Positions 11,481 to 22,124 of a stretch of 64,000 nucleotides of DNA are shown one piece after another. This stretch comes from Anniella stebbinsi (lineage: Eukaryota; Chordata; Lepidosauria; Squamata; Anniellidae): positions 28,473,501 through 28,537,500 of the forward strand of contig JARDYH010000006.1 of the NCBI GenBank assembly GCA_029215795.1, in the 5' to 3' direction. The translations under genes and the position numbers were made by a program. Within the stretch, counting starts at the first letter, position 1. Every line of letters starts with the position of its first letter. Below the pieces are notes generated by a model. It was not told the origin of the DNA. It saw nothing but the letters and a program-made list of their open reading frames with translations, and did no database searches.

Positions 11481-11870
11481 TGGAAGTTTGCAGGATCAGG
11501 ACAAAACTTCATATACAGCCTCCCCCAGTCAGGTGGCACCCGATCCACCATCAAATCCCTGTGTATTTACTCCAGAGAAGGGAAATCCCTAGTGCCCTCA
11601 AAAGGGGAAGTGGCTAGAAAACCTTGGGGGGGTGTAGAAACGGGACCAAACTCCATATACAGCCTCTCTTGGTAGGGAGCACCTGATCCATCATCAAACT
11701 CCTGTGCATTTACTCCAAAGAGCAAAAATCCTGAGTGCCTAGAAATGCCTAGAAAACCTTACTCTGAAACCCTAACTATGAAAGCAGCAAAAATCCCAGG
11801 TGCACCAAATAGCAGGAGATGCCTATAACACCTTGGGGGTTTGCAGGATTGGGACCAAACTTTATAGCTT
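11480..11870. repeat. Diverged tandem repeat, about 150-165-bp units
   Basis: The phrases TTTGCAGGATCAGGACAAAA, GGGACCAAACTCCATATACA and TTTGCAGGATTGGGACCAAA head successive units. Each unit carries versions of CTCCTGTGCATTTACTCCA and a CCTAGAAAACCTTGGGGG-like block. Between two and three diverged copies are present. No coding function is evident. Confidence 0.6.
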
Positions 11871-11879
11871 GTCTACTCT

Positions 11880-13154
11880 ACACTGGCTCTGAGTTGGCAA
11901 GATTTGCAAGTAATTGTTGTCTCTTTACTTTTGTGTACCTTCTGCGCCTGAAAGAAGCTCTCCTGATTTCACCTATCATGTCCACACAGAAATGAGGCAT
12001 AGAACTACATCCAGCACCACGTGAATGGACTTCTGCACATATAATGGATTTCTCCTTTCTCTCCTTCCCCCAGCACCTGCCTGCTTGCTCCCCAGATCTA
12101 ATCTGGAAATTTCTCCAATCCACTGGTAATGTTTTGAGGAATATGCAGGGGACTGCAGTGAGGAGGAGGAATCCGTTTTGCCAGAGGTGTCCATTCTGCC
12201 AGTGGGTTGAGGTCATTCAGTGGCTTATATCCAATGATACCTAGTTAGGGATCTATGAGAATTGGGTGTGTGTGTGTGTGAAAACTCAACAGATCTTTCC
12301 AGTTCAGCCCTGCAGATTTTATTCCATTTTCCCCCACTGGTGTAGCAAGTCAAACCAATATGCATATTTTGTTTTCTGTTTTCTTTTTTTTAAGTGACAT
12401 CAATTTGCACAGGGAAAGCAGATCTTGAAATTTGCGCAAATGGCATAATTTTTTTAATTGATAATCTTGTGCAAATGCGCATAACTGCAGGTTGGCCTGT
12501 CTGCTATGTAGCTCAGCAGACACTTATTTCGTTTTGTCAATACCCTTGTCAGTTTCATCCTCTCCACACACTACTTCCTTTGGCCCAGCAGAAACATATT
12601 CCATACTTGTCAAAGAACCTGTCAATTTCTCCCTTTCCCTTTTACTCAGAAATGCTGTAGTGAAGGATGAAATTGACATATTATTTGATAAATATGGAAT
12701 ATGGCTCTGCTGGGCTATACAAAGGCAGCTTCAACCTAGGCAAAAGAACTAAATCAATTCCAGTTTCCAGTTGAGTATATCCATTCAACAACTAATTAGA
12801 GAGAAATTCAGAAGTGATCCGTTGATTTAAAATAAAATGAAACATCAGACTTTCCAACTAAAACTTACTGATCAGGATCCTAAAAGTAACTCACCAAAGC
12901 AGTTAATTTATGGGGTGGGAGTGGATGGGGAGGAATGAGGCCCACCTGAAGCTCCATAGCATACTCTTGTGTTGCCTCTTTGCCAGCCAGGTGAAGAAAA
13001 ACAATCTTGGAGACCAAATGTTTCATTGGGAACTGGGCAGGTCCCAGAGAGGGAAATTCAAACTGATCAAACAGTAGCCTGAGAGGTTCTGATTGTGTAT
13101 CGTCCAGGTGATTCCTGCAGGTACTTAATTAAGGCAGAGTCATAGAGGCAGGTG
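11880..13154. other. Intronic sequence with one imperfect foldback
   Basis: No gene is supported. At 12583-12715 two arms of about 48 bp (GCCCAGCAGAAACATATTCC... and ...GGAATATGGCTCTGCTGGGC) are inverted relative to each other with a ~40-bp spacer. A short (TG)n lies at about 12266-12281. Confidence 0.5.
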
Positions 13155-13775
13155 AAAGGCCTGGAATGGGGCGTGGCTTAGCAAGTATGGAATAGAGTCG
13201 CAACTCACTCGCTCTCCGAAAGAAGCAGTGATTTGATTATAAATTCCTTATCCTAAAGCGAATGGATTGTTACCTAAAGTCTTGCTATGGTGAGAGGGAA
13301 GCCTGCTGTAATTGAGACTGCAGCTGGAAGGAGATTTATGGTTTTATAACCGGCTCGACAGGAGGGAGAAGGACGGGATCTGCAGCGTTGATATACATCT
13401 GGCGAAGGTAAATAAAGGATTTATGACTGCTGGCTGATTGAACAGGCCGCTGTGAGGAGAGAGCAGCAGCTAATATTTGGAAAAGAGATTTTGGAGCTTT
13501 TGTGAGAGAATTGTTAGCTGCATAACTGGGAGGCGGGGCGAAGTGTGCCCGGTGAGAGGAAACGAAACTTAGCTCCGACAGCTTTGAAAAACAATTAAGG
13601 AACAATTAATGGATTTATAATTGCTATAAAGGCTGATTGGGAGACGGAGGTGCCGGAGGGAGTGATTGAGTTGAAGATTTATGAGAAAGAGACTTTTGAT
13701 CCCCAGCGAGAAGTGGCTGTGTGCTTACCGGACAGGTTTGGAAAGAGGGCAGCTAAGAATTGAGTGGGTGACTTT

Positions 13776-14696
13776 ATGAGTAGGAAGAAAACTACTTCTT
13801 GGAGTCGACCTACGGGAGATCGGCCGTCTGATAGGAGTTATAGACTGGTTCGGACCGGAAACATGCCGGACAAAGCCTCTGAAAAGACAAAGAAGGTCTC
13901 TCCCAGTCATGCCGGAAATACCAGCAATAAGGTTGGAAGTATGCCAGATGCAGTTCCTAAAACTACCAAAGGGAGTCAAGCAGATCCAACAGAGGAGCTG
14001 ACTCAGAAAATTCAAAAGATGCTGGAAATTGCTATGACAAAGCAGGAGGAAAAGATGGAGCAGGCATTAGCGAAGCAAGAGGACAGAATAGCTAAAAGAA
14101 TTACAGAGTCACAAACTGAGCTTATGGCAGGCCTTCAACAGGTGGTGAAAGATGTTGGAGTTTTGCAGGAAGAAACTGGAGAGCTAAAGGATCTATATAA
14201 GAAGCAAGAAGAGCAGCTGATGCAACAGGATTTACGTCTCATAGCTATGGAAGATCGGGACCGGAGGGCAAATATTCGAATAAGATCTTTTGGGGAGCAA
14301 GAAGGGGAGACCCTTAATAGTTTAAGAGAATTAATTTTGGCATGGGTCAAACAGCTGGAACCACAGGAAGATTGGGAAATGGCGGATATTGAGAGGGCCC
14401 ATAGGGTGGGGTATAGAAAGAAAGGAACGCTCCCAAGAGATATAATTGTTAAATTTGCTAATTACTACAAAAAAGAAAAGTTAATGCAAGCAATTAGACG
14501 TCAAGGTCAGCCAATGCTTCAAGCAACACCAATTGAGGTTTTCCAGGATTTATGCCCTCAGACCGTGCAGTGGAGGAAGAGTGTTAGAATCTGTACAGGG
14601 GCATTGAAGATGAGATCGATATCCTATAGCTGGGGATATCCAGTCTTTCTGAGATTTATGTGGAAAGGGGAAACAACAAAGAATAATATCCTGTGA
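13776..14696 (+). pseudogene. L1 ORF1 protein (RNA-binding nucleic-acid chaperone)
   Basis: Starting at the ATG at 13776, the frame encodes a ~306-residue L1 ORF1-type protein. It has a basic N-terminus and a long coiled coil rich in K/E/Q (about residues 75-150, for example EELTQKIQKMLEIAMTKQEE). An RRM-like segment follows (DRRANIRIRSFGEQEGE), then the C-terminal domain (RDIIVKFANYYKKEKL, IEVFQDLCPQTVQWRK). L1 ORF1p forms trimers that bind the LINE RNA. The last ~15 residues look out of frame, and a better continuation (ELLEKLGIMDATLD) lies in another frame, so a frameshift near 14660 is likely. Confidence 0.82.
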
Positions 14697-15046
14697 GCAA
14701 GGAATGGAACTATTGGAGAAGTTGGGCATAATGGATGCCACACTGGATGGAGGAGCAAAGCAAGATGAAGGTGCTGCAGGAGGGAGCAACTAATAGAAAC
14801 TGAAATCATATTGTAAGAGAGATAAGGGAAAAGAAGAGGCAAGGAGGGGAGGGTAGACTTTATTCCGGATGGTTGGGCCGAGTCCCCCCCCCCCCTAAGA
14901 GTTCTAAGATAAATTGGGACCAATGCCCAGGAAGCTGGTGAGGAGGGGGGTGAAAACAGGGGTGAGTGTGGGGGAGAGGGTTAGGGTGGGGAGGGTAAGT
15001 GTTACACAGAGGGAGACCAACTTAAAGATTTGTGTGAAAGAGAGAG

Positions 15047-18000
15047 ATGGAAAATAAATTGAGAATAGCAACATTAAATGTCAAAGGGCTAGGAACAGTA
15101 ATCAAAAGGAAGAGGATTGAAATATTATTAAAGAAAAAAAATAGATATAATTTTTTTGCAGGAAACTCATCAGGCCAAAGAGGGTGTCAATGAGCTTCGA
15201 ATGAGGGATGTGGGCGTTTATGAAAAGTCATATGGAACTTCTAAATCAAGAGGGGTGGCAATAATAATTTCAAAGACATGTGGTATTAATATTCAAAGTG
15301 TAAAGAAAGATAAAAATGGAAGGTTTATTATTATGTTCTGCAAGTTGGGAGAAGAGGAATATGTACTGATGAATGTATATGCTCCAAATGGGAAACAAAT
15401 GGATTTGTTTGATGAAGTATTTAATGCAGTGGGAGAGGTGGGTAAAAAAAATATTGTGATGGCAGGAGATTTTAATATGGTACTAGATAAAGGGAAATAT
15501 AGGGATAATATATTAAGAGATATTAAGAGGGAGGGGAAGACGGAGTTAAGCAAATTAATGGAAGGGAAAGAACTAATGGATGCATGGAGAGTATTAAAAG
15601 GGGAAGAAAGGAAATGTACCTTCTACTCACCTAGATTTAAGAGTTATTCAAGGATTGATTACATTTTTGTATCAAAAAATATGTTACCTAAAATCATAGA
15701 TTGTGATATTGGGGTTATCAAGGTCACTGACCATGCATTAATGATAATGGACATTGAAATTAAGAAAGATTATAGACAAGCGAAGAGATGGAGACTAGAC
15801 ATAAGGTTGTTGAATAAAATATACATAGTGGAGAAGATAAAGAAAGAAATGCAGGAAATTTGGGAGATTAATGAAAAAGAGAATAATCGGCAGGACATAT
15901 TATGGGATACAATGAAAGCTGTGGTAAGAGGGATTTGTATTAGGGAAAGGTGCACTTTAAAAAAACAACAGGAAGTTCAAAATAAAAAGATTGAAGAGGA
16001 GGTAAGGAGTTTAGAAGAAAAGTTAAGGGAGACAAAAGATAAACGTCTAATTGCCCAAATTCAAGCTAAGAAAAAGGAATTAGAGAAAGAAGAACTAGAA
16101 CAAGTCCAAAAAAATTTGTTATATTTAAAAAGAGATTTTTTTGAATATAGTAATAGAAATTCGAAGATGCTGGCTAGATCCACTCAGTTGGAAAAGGCTA
16201 AGAATATGATAGGGACAATTAGGGATAAGTCAGGGAATAGTTGTAACTTAATGAAAGATAAATTAAATATATTTCAGGAATTTTATAGTGAATTATATAC
16301 ATCAGATTTGGGGCCACAAGGTAAGGTATTGGAATATGTAGAGAGGAATTGGAAAACAAGATTGCAGAAGCAGGATAGGGACTATATGGAAGGATTAGTT
16401 ACTGAGAAAGAGATAGAGGGAGTTATCGATAAACTAAAAGGAGGGAAATCTCCGGGGATGGATGGTTTGGGGCCGGAATACTATAAACTTTTTAAAGAAA
16501 TATTAATACCAAGATTAAAGAAATTATTTAATAACATAATAAAAGGGGGGAAGACCCCGCCATCATGGGATCACTCCCTGATTATATTAATTCCGAAACC
16601 AGGTAAGGATTTGATGGACCCCGCATCATATAGACCAATCTCTTTAATAAATCAAGATTCCAAAATTTTTACAGCAGTAATGGCAAAAAGAATGGGTACA
16701 TTTATTTTTAAATATATTAAAAAAGACCAGTGTGGATTTATTCCGGGTAGGCAAATGCCTAATTTAATTGGAAGAGTTTTAAATATAATTAATATTATAA
16801 AAAAAAGGAATTTAAAAGCAGGCTTATTAGCACTGGATATATTCAAAGCCTTTGATTGCGTGGAATGGCCAGCACTTAAAATAATATTAAAAACATTTGG
16901 GTTTGGAGATAAATTTATGGGAGTGATGGATAAGTTGTATAAAAACAACAAAGCTGAAATAATGGTTAATGATGGGTTAACGCAACAGATTACACTAGCT
17001 CGAGGAACTAGGCAAGGATGTCCTCTTTCACCGATCTTTTTGCAATAGTAATAGAAATTTTGGCAAATGTTATAAGGGAAGATGAAAGAGTGAAGGGGAT
17101 AGGAAGAAAGGAGAAGATTAAAATGAATATGTTTGCGGATGACACATTACTGACAGTAGAAGATCCCCTGGAGAGCGAAGAGGTGATTAAGAAGCATTTG
17201 AGAGAATTTGGAGAAATTACGGGATTAAAAGTAAATTGGGGGAAGTCAGAAATGATGTTATTTAATTACAATAAGGATGAGCTGGAAGAAGGTAAGGTTA
17301 AGTTAGGTCTTAGACTTAAAAATATAGTACGTTACTTAGGAGTCAATATTGATAAAGATTTAGATAGGCTAGAGGAACTTAATTTGGTAGCTTTAAAAAA
17401 ACAAGTAGGGGAGAAATTAGAAGTATATAGGAAATTAAAATATTCTTGGTTTGGTAGAATAGCAATTATTAAAATGAAGATTTTACCTAAGATTAATTTT
17501 TTGTTTAGAATGTTACCAATTAAAATATCAGATGTGGAGTTGAAAAGTTGGCAAAATATGATTAATGCATATTGTAATGAGGATAAGAGAGCTAGGATTA
17601 ATAAAGGGTTATGGTATAAGGCTCAAAAGAAAGGAGGTTTAGGACTTCCAAATATTAAGTATTACTATATTGCTAATCAGTTAAGATATGTTATAAACTG
17701 TATTTTAGGGGAGGAAGACCTTGAGTGGTTGGAAACGCAAGCAGGGGAAATAGATTATAAATTGAAAAATATATTTTTAAAAAAAATTCAAAAGAAAGAT
17801 TTGAAGGGACTGGACAACCCTTTGATGAAAAATATTGTGGAGATCTGGGAGAAATTTAGGGGGAAGTTGATACCAGGAGACTCTCCACTTGCCCCAGTGG
17901 TAGTAGTGGGAAACTTCCCAAGGGTATTAAAAGTGGAGATAGAAGCGAGATTGAAAGACCAGGAAATAATTAAGTTAAGGAAGTGGATGGAAAACATGAA

Positions 18001-18886
18001 GGATAATGATCAAATTAAAGAGATATTAATAGGTCAAAAGATAGCATGGTTTAAATGTATACAATTGGGAAAATGGACTCAGGAATGGAAATTGAAAAAC
18101 AAAGAATGTAGAAATAATACAAGATTTGAAGATTTAATTGAATTAAAAGGAAGAAAATAAGAAACTAGAACTAAGAAAGGACTGACTAGTGAGATATATA
18201 AAATATTGATAGATGAGGAATTTCAAGATTCACTTAAAGCTATAAAAAAGATTTGGGAAGAAGATGTAAAGGGTGAAATCAATGAATATAACTGGGAGAG
18301 GTTGTGGAATGCGAGAATGTTAAAGCTGCTGTTGATTAGAATTAAGGAGAATTTTTATAAGATATTGTGGAGATGGTATCTAACACCTGTTAGATTTCAC
18401 CAGATTGATAAAAAAGTATCTAAAAATTGTTGGAGAGGTTGCCAGGAGGTTGGAACCTATTTTCATATGTGGTGGAGCTGTGAATACGTACAAATATTTT
18501 GGGAAAGGGTGTTTAAAGAAATAAGTGAAATAATTGGAAGTAAAGTGGAGTTAAACCCAAACCTTGCTCTACTAGCAATATGGGATAGAGGGAAAGAGAA
18601 TAAAACTAAGAGAGAATTGATAAACAACCTCCTGACACCCGTTAGATTAATGATTGCAAAAAATTGGAAAGGACAAGGAAGCTATACAATAGAAGAATGG
18701 TATAAAGAAATATGGGATATGGCTTTGAATGATATGTTGACTTGTAAAATGAAGATAAAGAGGGGAATGTCCAGTAAGAATGATTTTGGAGAAATATGGA
18801 GTCCCTTTTTGGAATATGTATTAAGATTGGGGAAGGGACAAAAACCTTCAAAAGAGTCGATAAATTTCTGGATAGATGAAGAATGA
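15047..18886 (+). pseudogene. L1 ORF2 endonuclease/reverse transcriptase, two frameshifts and one stop
   Basis: ORF2 starts at ATG 15047 (MENKLRIATLNVKGLG). The apurinic-like endonuclease domain shows LQETHQ, VMAGDFNMVLD, RIDYIF and TDHALM (to about 15770). The reverse transcriptase follows, with SPGMDGLGPEYY, LIPKPGKD, YRPISLIN, ALDIFKAFD, RQGCPLSP and FADD (17132-17143). The C-terminal region with a cysteine-containing segment (NCWRGCQEVGTYFHMWWSC) ends at 18886. Lesions: an extra base in an A-run near 15130, a frameshift near 17035 just after GCPLSPI, and an in-frame TAA at 18158-18160. Otherwise the frame runs about 1,280 codons, normal for L1. Confidence 0.92.
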
Positions 18887-19024
18887 TTAAGAGGAGGTCT
18901 CATGGGGTGGGGGTGCACGGGGGGGATTGTAGAGGATTATGTATGCATTTTATGTTGTTATGGTTATTATTATGTTGAAATAAATAAAAATTATTCCAAT
19001 TAAAAAAAAAAAAGGCCTGGAATG

Positions 19025-19874
19025 TTGAAATGGAAATTGTGGTGTCTATAGCTGCCTTGCTGTGCCTGGTATTTGTCACAGTGTCATTGGGCTAGTCACT
19101 ATCAGCTTAGCCAACTTCACAGGTTGTTGTTAGGATAAAAGGGAAAGAAATAATGTAAGTAATCCTGAGCTCTTTGAAGGAAGGATGGGATAAAAATGTA
19201 GCAAATATAATAGCTATCAATTGTATTCAGCTCAGTATTGTTGCTTGAATAAACAAATGAATAATAGAACTGAAGCATAAGTTTCTTCATGACACAATGT
19301 TATCAAACTATTGAAGCATATTGTGTGTGAATGATCCCAGTAGTTTCCAAGATAGATATATGCCAAAGTACCTTACTAAATTATTGGCTGCTTCAACTAC
19401 TTTCCAGGTGTGGAGTGTGTGGAAAGACGTTAGTGTAAGTGAATGGAAAAAGTATAGTTTGGTTTTGTCATCAAATATAGGATTTACACTTCTCCATGTT
19501 AGCATATGTGACAAGTCCTGTTGCTCTTTGGCTAGTCCACAAGTCTGTGTGGATGATTATTCACATCCAGAGGACTGCAAAAAGGTTGGCTTGCAAATGA
19601 TTGTGGTCCTAGTTCCTGTTTGAGGTTTTCCATTAATATCCTAAACGGCTTCAGTATTTAATATTAATCATAAATATAAATTTAAACTCACCGTCTGGTT
19701 GGCAGAAGCTTAAGAACCTGAGTTCTTGGCTTTTATTCTGTTTACAGCTGTCTCCAGTCTCCTTACAATATGTTAAATATTTTCAGCCATAGCATTCTGA
19801 AATGTTTTCCTGCCATATCACCTGCTGTCATATGTTTCCTACCTTGCTACCACTCTTCTGCTCTTAAACACTGA
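19025..19874. other. Intronic sequence, no gene seen
   Basis: No supported coding region or clear repeat between the L1 target duplication and the next terminal-inverted-repeat element. Confidence 0.5.
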
Positions 19875-20618
19875 GGCTAAATTCGGATGACATATTAGGC
19901 AACGGAGGGTTCTTCTTCGTGGTCTCTGTGCATCACACACTATGGGCTCGTGCTGGTGCCGAGCCTCATTCGGGAAAAAAACTTCTATAGCCTAGACTCT
20001 TTTTTGGCGGGAACCCCTCCCCCCACCGCCCTATCGCACATGCTCGGGTTCCCACTTACCTCAGTTCTTTTTCGACCACCGTGCTGCTTGCCTCATGGGA
20101 GAACTTCACTGGAGAACTGTTCGTATTTTCTCAGTTTCTTTTTTTCGCCAGTTCTTCAGAGGGGTAAATAACGTACTAACCGTGCCTTAGGCAGGAGGAG
20201 CTCCACAGACGACATGTTGCAGCCAGTTCTGCTCGGCACCGGCAAACGCCCCGGCTGCTACGAACTTGTGGCGGCCATTTTGGTTGCAGCCTCTCTTCCC
20301 TGTGTCCTCCAGCTGTATCCCAGCAGGCACCGTGAGTTCTGCCGGCTGCATAGAGCGGCCGGGGGGTTTTGGCTGCTCTAGGCAGCAGAACTCCATTCCG
20401 AAACGGAATAGTCCACGGAGAGAGGGGGGGCTGAATTCGGACGACACTTTAAACAACGTGCAAGCCCGTTGTTTCGCTCCGTTGTATAAAGTGCCTGATT
20501 AACGTATTGTCAGTTGTGTGTGTGTTGTGTGTTGCCCTCCAAACGACACAATAAGCAACACAACTGATGATTGTTTCCCCCTCTCCTCTGTTGCCTAATG
20601 TGTCGTCCGAATTGAGCC
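19875..20618. mobile_element. Terminal-inverted-repeat DNA element (non-autonomous) containing a DIRS end
   Basis: The left end GGCTAAATTCGGATGACATA and the reverse complement of the right end (GGCTCAATTCGGACGACACA) match over about 34 bp with few mismatches. TGA flanks both sides (19872-19874 and 20619-20621), which could be a 3-bp duplication. A further copy of the end motif, in the left orientation, lies at about 20429, so a shorter element (20429-20618) may be nested or the unit may be composite. Related end motifs occur at 52246 and 52735. No protein is encoded; the superfamily is uncertain (Harbinger-like if the 3-bp duplication is real). Confidence 0.6.
19910..20170. repeat. DIRS left terminal repeat fragment
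   Basis: It starts TTCTTCTTCGTGGTCTCTGT and continues as the inverted counterpart of the right end at 600-800 (TATGGGCTCG, GGCGGGAACCCCTCCCCCCA, CTTACCTCAGTTCT). It then diverges into sequence not present in the right ends. This fits the left end of a DIRS element, whose inner part has been lost. It lies inside the 19875-20618 inverted-repeat element. Confidence 0.65.
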
Positions 20619-20624
20619 TGAGAC

Positions 20625-21283
20625 AGGACTGCATAATAGCTGGAATAGCATATGTTATTTTCAGTAACTTGTGCTACTTGATAAACACATTTAATCCAAT
20701 AGTGAGATATGGGGTTGGATCCAGGGATTCATTTTGCCTGTAGTAGCATCTCCTGACCAGAGTTCTGCTTAGAATGCTCCTGCCGACAGAAAGGCAGAAA
20801 AGGCGATTTCCACTAATATCTCCCTCCTCCTGCAACCCTCAGCACTACCTACCCCATCTCACTGTTCCAGAGTGTCCCCTAACTATCTGGAGCATATTTT
20901 CAGAGCCATAGGTGGCTGCAGGGGAGGTGGGAATCAATGACAATTGTGACTTCCATTCCACCAGCAAAAATGCTCCGCTGGATCAGAAGCCTCCCATGGT
21001 TAGAAGGATGCATCTGCCTGTGGGAGTTGAATGCTGAATCCAACCCATGTTTTCTGTTGAGTCTCTTGAATGAAACTTCCCTCAAAAATGCCAAAAGACA
21101 CTGGAGCTAGAATTCTGAACCTAAAATAGTGTGAAAGTCTGATGACGATTAACCTAAATTATCATATAATCATGAGGCCCAATTATAAGACCTTGTTGCC
21201 TTAAATGTTCCACATTTTTCAGCACAGTTATGAATAAGGAGATTAGGGGGTATCAATGATTAAGACGTTGTAGTGTATTGAGT
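20625..21283. other. Intronic sequence, no gene seen
   Basis: No coding region or recognisable repeat is supported in this stretch. Confidence 0.5.
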
Positions 21284-21291
21284 AAATACGG

Positions 21292-22116
21292 TAGGCTGAC
21301 CAGATTTTAAAAGTAAAAATCCCGGTCCCCCCCGCCCCCCCAAAACAACCCCCCCACCAAGCCACCCCTCCCAAAAAAAAACCCAGCCTGGACCTACCGC
21401 CGGGTTCCTCTGTCGCCCGCGCGGCCGCGCGGGTTCCTCTGTTGCTGCCCGCGCGGCTGCGCCGGGTCCTCCGTCGCCCGCGCGGCTGCGCGGGGTCCTC
21501 CGCTACCACCCGCGCGGCCGCGCCGGGTCCTCCGTCGCCCGCGCAGCCGCGCGGGGTCCTCCATCGCCGCCCGCGCGGAAGAGGCGGGAGAGGGCCGGAT
21601 CCGGAAGTGACGTAACCGGCCCTCTCCCGTCTCTTCCGCGCGGCCTCTGGCCTTTCTGGGGCTCGTCGCAATGGCGACGAGCCTCGAGGAGCCCGGACGC
21701 CCACGCGGAAGAGGCGGGCGTGGGCGTCCGGGCTCCTCAGGGCTCATCGCCATCGCGATTGAGCCCCAAGGAGGCCAGAGGCTGCGCGGAAGAGGCGGGA
21801 GAGGGCCGGTTATGTCACTTCCGGATCCGGCCCTCTCCTGCCTGTTCCGCGCGGCCTCTGGCCTTACGAGCCCGGCAGCGGCGGCAAAGGTGGCGGAGGA
21901 GCCCGGGAAGCGGCCGCCCCAGCAGGTAAGTGCCCCCCTTCGTGCTTACCTGCAGGGGCGTCCGCTTCCCGGGCTCCTCCACCTCCACCGGGTCTCGCTG
22001 CCACCGCCGCGTGACCCCCCCGCCACCCCGGTTTTCCCCCGGTTGGCCCGGTTGGCCCGGTTGGCCTCTGGATTCCCGGTTAGGACCGGGAAATCCTGAG
22101 CCACCTGGTCAGCCTA
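21292..22116. mobile_element. GC-rich foldback hAT-type element with exact 8-bp TSD
   Basis: The ends are TAGGCTGACCAG and CTGGTCAGCCTA. Both sides are flanked by AAATACGG (21284-21291 and 22117-22124), an exact 8-bp hAT-size duplication. The interior is extremely GC- and CpG-rich. It contains a very long inverted repeat centred near 21712: blocks such as CCGGATCCGGAAGTGACGTA (21597) and ACTTCCGGATCCGG (21818), and GAGGAGCCCGGACGCCCACG against CGTGGGCGTCCGGGCTCCTC. A CGCGCGG(C/T)CGCG block repeats several times at 21415-21580. No transposase is encoded. The open frames seen here are by-products of GC richness. A relative is nested at 61355-61949. Confidence 0.85.
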
Positions 22117-22124
22117 AAATACGG

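Larger units (their letters stand above)
13169..19010 (+). mobile_element. Near-full-length L1-clade LINE with 14-bp TSD
   Basis: The element begins GGGCGTGGCTTAGCAAG. It has a ~600-bp 5' UTR, ORF1, ORF2, a short 3' UTR and an A-tail ending at about 19010. It is flanked by identical 14-bp target duplications AAAGGCCTGGAATG at 13155-13168 and 19011-19024, so both ends are the original insertion boundaries. Structure and protein motifs place it in the L1 clade. Only a handful of lesions interrupt ORF1 and ORF2, so it is relatively young but not coding-competent. Confidence 0.93.
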
